Assembly: GCA_029216955.1 (NCBI GenBank)
Contig: JANAVB010004068.1
Span: 17,275 to 81,274, forward strand
Direction: 5' to 3'
DNA: 64,000 nucleotides
Source: Iris pallida
Taxonomy: Eukaryota > Streptophyta > Magnoliopsida > Asparagales > Iridaceae
A program made the translations under genes and the position numbers. Positions 25,373 to 36,247 of the stretch are shown here, piece after piece. How positions within the stretch are numbered: position 1 is the stretch's first letter; each line of letters opens with the position of its first letter. The notes below the pieces were generated by a model. That model was not told the DNA's origin and searched no databases. It saw only the letters and a list, made by a program, of their open reading frames with translations.

Positions 25373-26110
25373 GTGACAGTACAGACTATTCATGTCATCT
25401 CCAGAATAAATCCCATTCGGGTATTGATGAGAAAATTGAGCATTCTTAACTCTAGGTTAGCTACCTGGGCGATGTTGCTCACTCCTTATGACATGGTTTA
25501 TATACCTCAAAAATCAGTGAAGGGTCAAGCATTAGCTGATTTTTTAGCTGCTTATCCTATACCTGAAACATCAAAGCTATATGAGGACATTCCAGATGAA
25601 GTTGTGGATTGCAATATGACTTTGAAAAATGACATATGGCAATTATATTTTGACGGAGCATCACGGGTTGGACCTAAAGGTAATATTGTCTCTGGAGTAG
25701 GAATCGTCTTGGTTTCTCCTGACAAAGTGGTCATATACTGTACCTATTCTCTCAATGAGCCATGCTCTAACAATATAGCAGAATATAATGCTTTACTGAT
25801 TGGTCTCCAAGTCGCAAAACAATTGGATATTGAATTCCTGGAAGCCTATGGAGATTCTCAACTGATTGTTAATCAGGTTAGAGGGACTTATGAAGTCAGA
25901 AATCCTGATCTTATCCCTTATCATCAAGTGGTAGTCGAATTGGTCCTTTCATTCAAAGGATTCTTCATTGAATTCGTCCCACGTTCTCAGAATGTGGAGG
26001 CTGATGCTCTTGCTAGCCTAGCTGCAGACTTGGCTATTCCAATCCGAAGACAAAATACAATTACTTTGTTGGACCGAGATTTATGCTGTATCAAGAATAA
26101 TCTGTATATT
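25373..26110 (+). pseudogene. RNase H 3' part and second (archaeal-type) RNase H of D
   Basis: The open frame 25373-26332 resumes the first RNase H after E (HVISRINPIRVLM, then ARLATWAM-like and KGQALADFLA). From about residue 85 it carries a second RNase H fold: LYFDGASR with the first catalytic Asp, then GIVLVSP, NNIAEYNALLIGL with the catalytic Glu, YGDSQLIVNQV with the second Asp, and NVEADALASLA with the last Asp. All four acidic residues are present. A second RNase H (aRNH) after the first is the hallmark of the Tat lineage. The frame is intact here, but upstream breaks stop expression. Confidence 0.9.
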
Positions 26111-27402
26111 GAACAAAGTTATACTACAGAGTCAAGTTCCCAACAGAGGGATTGGAGAACTCCATTCATTGATTATGCGGTTCATAGGATTTTGCCTGAA
26201 GATCCAAAAGAAGCTGCATCAATCAAGAGACGATCATTTCGATTTTATTATGATTCATCTTTACATATGTTATATCGTCGCTCATATGATGGACTCTTGC
26301 TGCGCTGTTTCTCAGAAAGTGAAGCCAAATAAACACTCCGAGAAGCTAATGATGGTGTTTGTGGTGCTCATCAACCGGGTCCGAAATTACAAGACCCTAT
26401 TCGAAGAATGGGGTATTATTGGCCTTCTATGATAGCAGATGCTGTAGACTATGCCATAAGATGTAAAGCATGTCAGATTTATGCTGATTTTATTCATCAA
26501 CCATCTAAATTTCTACATCCTACAGCAGCCTCTTAGCCTTTCGAAGCTTGGGGTATGGATGTCATTGGTCCTATTAACCCTCCTTCTGTTAAAGGACATC
26601 GGTTTATATTAGATATAACCGATTACTTTTCAAAGTGGGCAGAATCAGTTCCCCTCACTAAAGTAAAAACATCTAATGTGATCAGCTTCATTGAGCACCA
26701 TGTCATTTATCGTTTTGGGATTCCTCGACGGATAATTCATGACAATGGTCCACAATTTGCCAGTCAGGCATTTTATCGGTTCTGTGATAATAATCAAATT
26801 CAAAATCTGGCTTCTACGGCTTATAATCCAGCTGCTAATGGTTTAGCCGAAGCCTTCAATAAGACGATCATTAAACTTCTCAAAAAGTTTGTCTCTTCTA
26901 ATAAACATGATTGGAATGAGAAACTTGGAGAATGTTTATGGGCTTATCGAATAACAGTTCGGACTCCTACTGGTTTTACACCATTTTCATTGGTTTATGG
27001 ATGTGAGGCTGTTCTTCCCTTGGAAATCCAGATTCCATCTCTACGAATAGCTATTGCTAATGAGCTAACTATAGAGAACAATGGTCGCTTACGACTCCAA
27101 GAACTTGAAGGATTGGACGAGAAGCGTCTTCAAGCAAAACAACATATTGAGCTATATCAAGCCCGTATATCTCGAACTTTCAATCGTAAAGTTAAAGAGA
27201 GGGTATTCAAGATTGGCGAGTTGGTATTAGCCGTTCAAAGACCGATGATTATGAATCACAAAAGTAAAGGGAAATTCCAAGCAAAATAGGAGGGCCTTTA
27301 TGTAATTGAGACCGTGTTTTCTAATGGCGCCTATCGGTTATCAAAGCCTAATGGAGATCTACTCATGATGCCGATCAATGGCAAATTTCTTAACTATGTA
27401 TA
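26111..27402 (+). pseudogene. Integrase of D
   Basis: Integrase inserts the cDNA. The HHCC zinc domain lies at about 26340-26490 (GVCGAHQPGPKLQDPIRRMGYYWP then CKACQ), after a stop at 26330. Its first His is replaced (EANDG where EAHEG is usual). A TAG at 26535 precedes the core, 26555-27289: GMDVIGPI (Asp), IHDNGPQFAS (Asp), NGLAEAFNKTI (Glu), then GFTPFSLVYGCEAVLPLEI. The C-terminus continues past a stop at 27287 with GLYVIETVFSNGAYRL and INGKFLNYV, ending at 27402. There is no chromodomain, as expected for Tat. Three stops make it a pseudogene although the core is unbroken. Confidence 0.88.
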
Positions 27403-27466
27403 AAAAAAAGAGAGATGGAAAGAAAATAAAATTTCTTTTATTATTATTTTTGTTCTGAATAAAGGA

Positions 27467-27760
27467 TTAAGGACGAGGACCAATGCCTTCCTTATTGAAT
27501 ACATAGTCAGCCAATGCTTCAAAGGCATCGTTGCCTGAGTTCATAAAAAACCTGCAGGCAGCCATCCTCAGCGCTTCTTCTTCAGGAGTCTTCCCTGGCT
27601 CTACTAAGAAAGCAAAGATGTCTTGTGGTGGCTTGGGAGTAGAAGAACTTTTGCCTACTTCGGTTGGGCCTGATACAGTTGGCTCAACGGGGTGCATCTC
27701 GATGACGTCCTCAACCTCATTGGAGACTTCATTCTTTTGCTGCACGCCCTTAGAAGACAT
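27467..27760 (-). CDS. Antisense ORF 1 in the 3' region of D
   Basis: 97 codons in the opposite direction to gag-pol, 65 bases beyond the end of pol. It starts MSSKGVQQKNEVSNEVEDV, is acidic at the N-terminus with a Ser/Thr/Pro linker, and ends with a likely helical part (PEEEALRMAACRFFMN, then AFEALADYVFNKEG). A TATA box on the same strand lies 51 bases upstream of the ATG. I recognise no domain. Additional antisense ORFs after integrase are known in Tat elements, so this may be such a gene or its first exon. Function unknown. Confidence 0.55.
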   Translation of the reverse strand: MSSKGVQQKNEVSNEVEDVIEMHPVEPTVSGPTEVGKSSSTPKPPQDIFAFLVEPGKTPEEEALRMAACRFFMNSGNDAFEALADYVFNKEGIGPRP

Positions 27761-27810
27761 TTTCGATAGAGGAGTAGAAATAAGAATGAAATGTTACAAA
27801 GAGTTCTCAC

Positions 27811-27819
27811 CTATTTATA
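27811..27819 (-). promoter_or_regulatory. TATA box for antisense ORF 1
   Basis: The minus strand reads TCCTATAAATAGGTGAG, a canonical TATA box, with the ATG 51 bases downstream. That spacing leaves a 5' leader of roughly 20 bases. Confidence 0.6.
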
Positions 27820-27822
27820 GGA

Positions 27823-29500
27823 GAGATCTATTAATGAACCAGTCTTTGAAGTTGAAAACAACTGTTCATTCTCGAAAAGACCTGTCCGTTCATTACATCA
27901 GATTCATCCATTTAATTATGGAATTGAATTAACCTTTTTCTTTTCCCAAAGATATGTTGGTTCATTCATTAATATTGGCATATATCCTCTAATGACATCT
28001 GTCTTCTTAATCCCCAGCTACCAAGGTTTGGTTAAGCTGGTTACTCGTCTCTTCGGAGAGAAATTTTGATCTTCTATCTTACCAGTTGGTATAGAAAGTT
28101 AAATTTATTATTTATCACATTTTTATGACCTCTGAATAAATACTGAATTTGTTTGTATTTCCTATCTATCATGTTCCTTTGACCTCTGCATGGATATTAA
28201 TCTACTTTTCTTTGAGTTCTTACATACTGTCATGTCCATATTACCTCTGATAGTATTGTATACTCTAAAAACAGAAAACAAGATTTCATTATCTATCATG
28301 TCTATATTACCTCTGGATAGATACAAATCATTGAGCATAGAAGACTTGTCATTTCCATTCTCATTTCATCATAAAAGTCTATTACATTTCTTAGACTTTC
28401 TTACAAATCATAATAGAAATCTATTACATCTTGGATTTTCATTCTATACAACAACGATGACCTAATCGAGATCTATTTCTTCTTTGGATCTTCTTGTTGG
28501 TGTCAATTCCTTACTGTCTGAGCCTCAATGGCGACCAGAACAGTAGGAATCAAACTCTGGTCTTCTCTCTCAGACGAGAGGAGAATCCCAGAGTATGGCA
28601 GCCCGAAGACGTGTTGCTGCCAATACAATTGGTGGAGAAGTGGCGACCTTTCAGAGGAGATAGGAATGTATCCAGCATTGGGATACGATTCCTAGTCCTG
28701 CCGTGAAAGGAACTCTACTACCCAATTTCTCGGGATAGAGTTGACTCCACCATCCAACTTTCCGTGTATAAAGGCTCTTCCTACCATCTTAGGAAGACCC
28801 TTTTATCCCACAAAAAGTTCTGAGTTGTCTGGTTTGCGCGTCAAAAGCGCATGAGCTCCCTGATGTTGATGTCAGAATAATGCTCCTCACAGCATCCAAA
28901 TCACCAATACCGGTTCTGGAAAAGTTCTTCAGCCAAGCTTCTGCAGAAAACAACAGAGAAAATTTTTCAACAGAAGTATCATCAGCCACTTACTAGTCAA
29001 GTAAAGATTCAACAAAGTCTTTTTACGCCTGTAATTCATGTGTATCTTATCTACAAGGCTTTACGCCAGTATTTCATATGCACTTTATTCAACAAGGCTT
29101 TTTACGCCCGTGTTTTATGTGCATCTTATCTAAATGGTTTTACGCTAATGTTTTACGTACAATGCTCTATATCTGTTAAGGATTTGCGCTCGTTTAAAGA
29201 TCGACATCTGTTTTTAACAAAAAATTCAAAAGCAGACGATCGATTTACGAGTCAAACTTACCATTAAGGTCAGATGATTCGGCTCTAAGAGTGGTTTAAT
29301 CAATGTCTGGTGACCGGGCGTACAGAGAGACGACATCGGAAAGCATCATCATTTGTTGGAGAATGAAATCTTGCAAAGAGCTACCGGGCGTACAGAGGAA
29401 CGACATCGGAAAGCATCGCCATTATCAATCTCTTGTTGGAGAATGAAATGTTGCAAAAAGCTATCTTCGGAAGAATGAGAATGAGAATGTATAAAACATT
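27823..29500. other. 3' region of D, mostly non-coding
   Basis: From 27950 to 28480 the sequence is AT-rich with a loose repeat of CTATCATGT followed by TTACCTCTG or TGACCTCTG (about 28160-28330). From 28490 to 28990 it is more gene-like but broken. A minus-strand frame of 66 codons (28989-28789) may be an exon: CTGCAG at about 28942 preceded by a pyrimidine tract looks like an acceptor, and GTAAGT at about 28995 like a donor, but the intron would be only about 53 bases. TTTTACGC motifs recur at 29021-29180. Confidence 0.5.
29312..29464. repeat. Tandem duplication of about 75 bases in the 3' region of D
   Basis: Two copies share ACCGGGCGTACAGAG, CGACATCGGAAAGCATC and TTGTTGGAGAATGAAAT. On the minus strand each copy begins with ATG and reads MLSDVV-x-LYAR, so a short antisense start region was duplicated. 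A minus-strand TATA box (CTTATAAATAGC) is at 29512-29522. Confidence 0.75.
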
Positions 29501-29511
29501 CTTTAACTCAG

Positions 29512-29522
29512 CTATTTATAAG
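29512..29522 (-). promoter_or_regulatory. Minus-strand TATA box in the 3' region of D
   Basis: CTTATAAATAGC on the minus strand, about 90 bases upstream of the first ATG of the duplicated short frames at 29422. It is the third minus-strand TATA box in this 3' region. Confidence 0.5.
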
Positions 29523-29858
29523 GGTTTAAGAAACGGTTGGCGTGATTCTATTTCGGGAAAGATCCTACTAAAAAGGTGCTCGTGACCACAAGGCAGATGC
29601 CACGTATTGTTTTGTTTCTCTTGGAAATGAACAACCATAGATGCAGTCAAAGGAGGTGTAGAACAATTCTATATACCAACAGATGAGATCAATATCAAGA
29701 TTTTATTTATAAAAAAGGGAGTAGGCCCCTACAGATAAGTTGAAGAGTCGCAACACATAGACGACACTTCTACATAAAATATTATTTTTTCTTTCCTTCG
29801 TTAGGCTGACGAAGGGAGGCACCTAAGTCGTACATGTTGCGGATCCCGGAACGACGCA

Positions 29859-30047
29859 TCAGATTAAGGATACTTTTGCATCACCTGATCCTTCATACGC
29901 AGTTAGGGGACCACCATTTATACGACCAAAGACTGCTGGAGTCAGTCCAAAGCACTCTATAAAGTTGCGTGCTCGTTCAACCTCCATCTCTATATCAATC
30001 CTGGAGCTCGGAGCCTCTTCTTTGTTAATCTCTTTCTTTGGTGCCAT
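29859..30047 (-). CDS. Antisense ORF 2 in the 3' region of D
   Basis: 62 codons, starting MAPKKEINKEEAPSSRID, charged at the N-terminus and followed by EVERARNFIECFGLTP. A TATA-like GTATATATAAGG lies on the same strand 41 bases upstream of the ATG (30088-30097). Like antisense ORF 1 it combines a charged N-terminus with a downstream helix, but I see no clear homology between them. The short length suggests truncation or a first exon. Function unknown. Confidence 0.45.
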   Translation of the reverse strand: MAPKKEINKEEAPSSRIDIEMEVERARNFIECFGLTPAVFGRINGGPLTAYEGSGDAKVSLI

Positions 30048-30325
30048 GATAGTATAAAGAGGAAAAGCAAGAATGAAGAATTTCTCCTTATATATACAAC
30101 CAAATCAACTCTTCATATTCCTTATGGGAAACTGATCATTATTAATACAAACTCGGGGAGATGAAGAAGCATTCGAAAGTTTCAAAAGAAAATTCATTAT
30201 GACGGTTAAGTATTGACCGACACCATTTCCCGAATTTTTACGCTGACTGGTCAAATCTCGACTTTTACGCTTCTGTTCAAAGTGTTTCAAATTTTGAAGA
30301 TATTTGAAAACTTTGAAGGGGGTCT

Positions 30326-31373
30326 TGTAGGAGCGTAAAAAGTGCTTCATAGAATGAGTCAAAGAGATAAAAGTATTCCACTCAACATGATCTATTTTTA
30401 CAGGCTAATCGCTTTACGCCAGGGTCAAGTCGATGGTTTTACGCCTAAGACAGGCTAACCGCATTACGCTGGACAAAGCTGTCGAGTCTTGCATTTAATG
30501 TAAAGTCTGACATGAAGATTTAATGATGGCATATACCACAGAATTCGAAGGGATTTGTTTTACACAGAGACCAATGTTGTCGTGTAGTATGTGGACTGAG
30601 CTATTTTACGCTCACAATATGGCTTCTTTATGCATGGAGACTGTATGAGTTTTTACGCTCAAAAGTTGACGTGTGCATAAAGTTTATTTGGGCTACTTTT
30701 ACGCTCAAGGTGGTTTAACAACCACTTTACACGAGAAGTCCATGTCAGGGCTATTTTACGCCTAGTCTACTACTTTACGCTCAGAGTATATTTTGGGTTG
30801 TTTTTACGCCCTATTCTTCTTCACCAATTTGGAACGTGGTTTTCCTACATGGCTTTCATGCCACACATCTCGAAGAACGTGTGTACGTGCATCCTATTCT
30901 TATTGAAATGATGGGACATGTGTCAACATATGCAGAGGATGACTTCGATCATGGGTGGCAGTTATTAGCGTAAAGACAGAACTTTTGCTGAGTTTTTACG
31001 CACAAGAAGCCAAGTCTATAAATAGACTTATTTTTCTCATATATCAGACAGAGAGAGAGGAGAGAATACATAGAGATCAGAGCCCAGAGACTTTGATTTT
31101 TTGGAGCATTCTTCTTCAACTTTTTTCCAGAACAGAGTGAAGCAAAGCAGGAAAGCATTCGGCCTCGCCATCAGTGCCCAAGTGCGTTAGTTCTTCCAAC
31201 TGTTCATCTTCTAGCAGTGATCTTCATCATCATCGTATGGTCCAAGGAACAAAGTGATCATTTACAGATCAGACTTCCATAGCAATACTTTCCAGAATCA
31301 AATTTGTACTTCTTGTACTTTTTTTCGTTTTATTTTCAAAAGCCGATTTCCAGGCATTTTGTTAAGTGAAACA
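30326..31373 (+). repeat. 3' LTR of D
   Basis: It begins TGTAGGAGCG after the purine tract GAAGGGGGTCT (30315-30325) and ends GTGAAACA before TSD AATGG. It holds about 13 TTTTACGC-type motifs between 30335 and 31000. A TATA box CTATAAATAG is at 31016-31025, followed by a purine-rich leader (AGACAGAGAGAGAGGAG). Confidence 0.95.
31017..31025 (+). promoter_or_regulatory. TATA box in D 3' LTR
   Basis: TATAAATAG within GTCTATAAATAGACTT, itself an inverted repeat (AGTCTAT/ATAGACT). The 5' LTR copy has lost one A. Confidence 0.75.
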
Positions 31374-32212
31374 AATGGTCATAGCCGATAGGAAGGCTAG
31401 AGGAAGTTCTAGTATAACGGCTTCGTCCTTCTAAAATAGGTGAAGGCGAAAGAAATAGAGTTCGAAGGAGACGTTATCGAATACGAATACATGGTTCAAA
31501 GGCGACCGAATAATTCAAATGGAGTTGTCAAGGCAGTCGCGGATGGGATTCTAAAGGGCAAGTTTAGCTATGTCCCCATCCACGTAGAATAATAGACAAA
31601 AACGAACCAAAGTGCACTTGGTTGATCAGACCATCATGCACCAGTTCTGATTAGACAATATGTTAGTGAGCGCGCTCAATAGCATAAGTCATGAACAAAC
31701 TCGATAAATGGATGAGTTTGCAAAAACTAGGCTACCTTAGCATCATTAGTCAAAATGGTAAATCCATAGGCACGAGAGATTAAGATTTGAAGAAGGTAGA
31801 ATGATTCTAAGTCATACAGTCGTCCTATAGTCTTCTTGTCCAAGTCCTTGGTTGGCTAAACGGGTTAGGTCCTCTAGATTCTAGGATCTAAATAAGCTTG
31901 CTAATATAGGTCACTTGGTCAATGGGGTTGCTAGTTCATAAGGCATTCTACCCAACTTAAAGATTTAAGGTAAGGGTGTTTTGGGATATCTAACTAGTAG
32001 GGTCGATCTCTAGCAAGCACGAAGGGAAGATAAGAATAATGATAGAAGGAATCAAGCAAGATGCAATCGATGAGTCGATCGAATATAGAATCGAGAAAAA
32101 AGGTCAAATATGTGGATGAGATCCTAGACTTCTAATCCTATTCGCAGGCTTGCTTGGTACGGTAAAGTAACCAAACAATTTATCATGACCTGCATGGGCC
32201 ACCACAAAAACA
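31374..32212 (-). mobile_element. Internal DNA of C next to its 5' LTR, with PBS
   Basis: It starts with the second TSD copy of D. 31470-31740 is related to E 19490-19760. The primer-binding site TGGTGGCCCATGCAGGTC is on the minus strand at 32187-32204, eight bases from the LTR. No coding domain; no open frame of interest. Confidence 0.8.
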
Positions 32213-33728
32213 TGTAACGCCCCAGTCCCAAAATACGTAAGACTAAGAACGTAGACATGCCAGTTGTATTCATACGAAGTATACTCCAATATATGGAAAC
32301 CTCATATGAATATATAAGCTGTAAAATGCAGTAGAACCATAACTAATCTCATCTACGCAAAATAAATAAATAAAAGATATCATATAATCAACTATGAAAT
32401 TGTCATTTTGTACATGTAGTTGGGCAGAGACAAATCCACTACCAACTATGAAAAGAAATACATGATATACAAAGAATGAAATTGGCGAGCGAAGCGAAGA
32501 CGATCCAAAATGCAATCATCCTCGAAGAAATAGAGCGGATCACGACTAGAGCTAGAACACCTGCGAAAGACAATAGCACAACCTGACGAGATAACCAGGT
32601 CCTCAGAAGGACGTAACAAGACACATAATATTATGCCATATAAACTGAATAAATATTGCTCAAATAAATAAGTCAATTGAATTTATAACATAGTCCAATA
32701 CACACCTATTGAACGAGCGTACCATCCCCCAACCAAACAAGGACAGGAGATGGTAAACTAATTCACGATGACGTATCTTTCCATGCTAGGAATCCAATAT
32801 GGTATCCGGACCCCAACAAGGTTCAATACCTTCTCATCGAAGTAGTAAGTCACACCAACAACCAAACAAGGACAAGATGTGACGAACTAATCCGCGACAA
32901 GTTATTGTTCCAAGCCACGATCAGATACAAGTACCCAAACCAAAAGTACTCGTACCTAACGGATAAAGGTAGCCTACGTTCTAAGTGAAATATAGTTAAG
33001 AACAATCCTTCCTACGCATGGACCCTGGCTGAATAGGATCGACATATTCCCCCTTGGGCACCAGAGGCCCCATCATTAAGAGCATGACGTTCCGCAGAAT
33101 CGTCAGTGGCCGTCAGTAATTATGGGTCATCAACTCCGTATCTCCAGCGGAGAGTCCGGGTCACAAGAAAAGTGCATCGAAGCCCATACGCTAAGGAATT
33201 GTCCTCCCCGCCCATTGCCTACTCTGTTGTATCCATAATAGTGACGTCTATAACCGCTAAGTCAAACTAAGCATGCAACCTCTATTAGCGGTTATTCCTA
33301 TCGCACGGCTTGTACGTACTGGTGGCCAGCCAATCACGCACTTCCGTGTCCTACATGCGACACACAACTTCGTGTTACAACGTGTCAAGGCCAATAAATG
33401 CAACACACAAGGTGGTCCCTTAAGTCTAGGTTTAATGTGAGAAAAATAATATATAGCAGGAAATATAAATGAACAGTAAGTTCTAACAGGTTATGCCATG
33501 TATCACAGTTTATTTTACATAAAAAAATAAATAATGCATGAAATATGAGCTAAAATAAATAGACAGCAAATTTCAAGGTGTCTTGCCTGTGTAATGCCTG
33601 TGGTTCGTATTACGTATTTCTGGAATACGTGTACATATTTATTGTATTGCATGATTTCCTTGCTTAATTTCCTCCGTGGGCTTGGTTTATTCTTGGTTTG
33701 GGTTGGCTTGGTTCGGTTTGGGATTGCT

Positions 33729-33749
33729 CTTGGTTCATCATGAACCAAG
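33729..33749. promoter_or_regulatory. Perfect palindrome in U3 of B 5' LTR
   Basis: Arms CTTGGTTCAT and ATGAACCAAG around one base, about 140 bases into the LTR and just upstream of a CT-rich leader. Also at 41353-41373 and 6543-6563. It could be a dimer binding site. Confidence 0.55.
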
Positions 33750-34305
33750 GGGTGAACCCCTACCTACCACCACCATCATATTTATTACCTATTTTTCTTC
33801 TCTCTCTCTTCATTAATCTTTTCTTCTTCTTCCATTTACTCCCTTCACCTACCAGAGAGAGAAGAGAGAGGTCTAGGCAAGTACAACTTGCTTCCACAAG
33901 AGAGCCCATTTTTATTGTTCCATTAGCTTCTTCTCTTGTTTCTAAGACACATTAGAACTTGTCATTTTCTATTTTGAGGCTTTAATTTTTATAGATCTAG
34001 AAACTAGTTATTTTCGGATTTTGGTGGTTTTGATCTATCAAACTTCTTTGTTTTTAAGTTTTGATGGTTCCATGTTGTAGAGAATTTTATTCTACCCAAT
34101 TTGACCTTTGAAAAGTTGGATTTGGACTTATTTTGACCAAGTTATGGACTTTTGAAGCCTTGGGTTCAACCATTGAGTTCCTGCTGATTTGGAGGAGACA
34201 GTGAGCAGTGTGTACGAGCTTTTTAGCTTGCACCATGAGCTGCACGTGCTCTTTAGCACAGCACAGTCTGCCTCATATGCTGCCTTTTGGAGGCGTATGT
34301 CTTGC

Positions 34306-34745
34306 ATACGCTGCCTTGACAAGGAGTCGTATGGACCTCATACGCTGCCTTGACAAGGAGTCGTATGGACCTCATACGCTGCCTTGACAAGTAGGAGTCG
34401 TATGGACCTCATACGCTGCCTTGACAAGGAGTCGTATGGACCTCATACGCTGCCTTGAAGAGGAGTCGTATGGAGTACATACGCTGCCTTTTGGAAGCGT
34501 ATGTCTTGCATAACCTGACTTGAGCGCAGCCTGACCTGAGCGTAGCCTGACCTGAGCGTAGCCTGACTTGAGCGTAGCCTGACCTGAGCGTAGCCTGACT
34601 TGAGCGTAGCCTGACCTGAGCGTAGCCTGACTTGAGCGTAGCCTGACCTGAGCGTAGCCTGACTTGAGCGTAGCCTGACCTGAGCGTAGCCTGACCTGAG
34701 CGTAGCCTGACCTGAGCGCAGCCTGACTTGAGCGCAGTCTGACTC
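34306..34745. repeat. Two adjacent tandem arrays in B 5' LTR
   Basis: The first array repeats a 34-bp unit starting CATACGCTGCCTTGACAAGG and containing CGTATG, so CATACG and CGTATG alternate as inverted half-sites. The second repeats the 16-bp unit CCTGACCTGAGCGTAG with C/T variation at one position; its period opens a 16-residue repeat on the minus strand that is not a gene. The 3' LTR holds both arrays at 41897-42335 with fewer or altered units. Confidence 0.9.
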
Positions 34746-36247
34746 AGGCGCAACCTGATGTTTAGGCGCAACTGGACCTGACCCTACTTATCCTGAACTT
34801 GATAATCACAAATTTACTTGATATGTTTAGAATTGATAATTGAGCATGATGTGCTAGTGACCCGTAGTGGTGCACTCCTGACATAATAACCTGACATGAC
34901 CTGATAGTGGCCCGTCGTGGCGCACTCCTGACAAGTATACTTGGTATGATAACCTGACATGATTATCTCGAATAGCTGTTGCGACGGCTACCTGACATGA
35001 CATGACCTGTATAATTAATCTGGACACCGTGGGCGATTGTGTTTGTATAAATAAACCAGTCCTGTCTTGCATCATGTCTAGGACAGGGACTCCTGAGTAC
35101 CACGGTCAGGAGTACCTTAAAATGGACTAAGGCTAATAACTAGATTAATACATTAGTCATGACGAGATTTCCCAGCTACAGGCAATCCGTTACCTGGGCA
35201 CGCCTTGGGATCTGTAGCCTGCCGTCGAATAATCTCACTGCATCTTTCAACCCGGGTAACCTGGATAGTCTGTAGGGCTTGTGGCTGTGGAATAATCTCA
35301 CTGCATCTTGTTAGTAATTAGGCTTGTGACAACCCTAGTTAGTTAAAGTATCAAGCCGTAATTCTTGCTTGGCCGTGAAGTAATTGGACGGAGTCTAACC
35401 AGTCTAGTCTTGCCCTGATCCTGTTCCAGATTATTGAATGACCAGAATGCTTGTATTTATTTACCGATAAATGGTGAGAATTCTAAGTTCTGTTCAGACG
35501 AAGGGTTACAACCCCGGTCCTTGTTTGGTTTACGGGTTGTAACCTGGTTATCTGAATAGTTCCATGGTTACCTCGTCGTATATCATCCTGGTGTATTTCT
35601 TTATTTCCAGTTCTTATTTTATTTATATCTTGTGCTGATTGCTGGTTTAGTTCTTAAGTGAAGCCTCCTTTGTGGCACTTGCTCTTTCTGGGGTCTGACC
35701 CAGCTGGTTTTGTATGGCCAGATTTCAGAGCAGCTACCGAGGATCTACCGACCTTCCAGCCAGATGGTGGCCACTAGACGGAACTCTGGCAACGAGTGGG
35801 TTATTTTGGCTCTCCCACTCTATTGTAAAAATATTCTTTTGAGGCGTTTAGCCGACGAGAACCTGTTTAGCTCGATTGCACTTACTTACTGTCTGTCTAC
35901 GGGCTGTAACATGATTAACAGATCCTAGGGTTGATCATGTATGACTAAACTCTTGCTAGTCCTGACATTTTGTAACGACTAGCTTCATGATCAACTGAAT
36001 ATGTAATGTTTGGGACGCCTTACTATTGTATATTTAATGATCATACTTCTTGTAACCTTTATTTACTTGCTTGTGATTGAGACACTAGGCTTGTTCATGA
36101 CCTTAAGAGACTGTTGGCTTGTAGATAAACCCTCATGTATCTAGACAGCCGTGACCATATAGCGAGATAGTCTATTTCATATACGTAGCTGGCTATGTCT
36201 ACCCCCGCTCTCCAGTATTCTGGTTCTGGGGCGTGACATGGTTTAAG

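Larger units (their letters stand above)
3903..31373 (+). mobile_element. Element D: Tat-lineage Ty3/gypsy retrotransposon
   Basis: D has LTRs at 3903-7756 (interrupted by a solo LTR) and 30326-31373, with a perfect 5-bp TSD AATGG at 3898-3902 and 31374-31378. Removing the solo LTR and element E leaves about 14 kb. The order is LTR, PBS, leader, gag, protease, reverse transcriptase, RNase H, second (archaeal-type) RNase H, integrase, long 3' region with antisense ORFs, PPT, LTR. The second RNase H, the C-x2-H-x4-H-x4-C gag finger and the tRNA-Arg-type primer site place it in the Tat/Ogre group. Gag-pol has many stops and frameshifts, so this copy is defective although its LTRs are still very similar. 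Confidence 0.92.
33590..36238 (+). repeat. 5' LTR of B
   Basis: Starts TGTAATGCC, ends GGGGCGTGACA. It has a 34-bp array (34306-34510) and a 16-bp array (34512-34745). Compared with the solo LTR it lacks a block of about 90 bases after 34790 and replaces about 160 bases at 35229 by a short filler. Confidence 0.92.

Noticed and set aside
27531..27932. 133-codon plus-strand frame after integrase of D
   Set aside because: It is the shadow of antisense ORF 1, which has the better start context and a TATA box.
34409..34771. 120-codon minus-strand frame with 16-residue repeats
   Set aside because: It is the translation of the 16-bp LTR array, open in every frame that the period allows. The 3' LTR shows a shortened version; no domain and no promoter.
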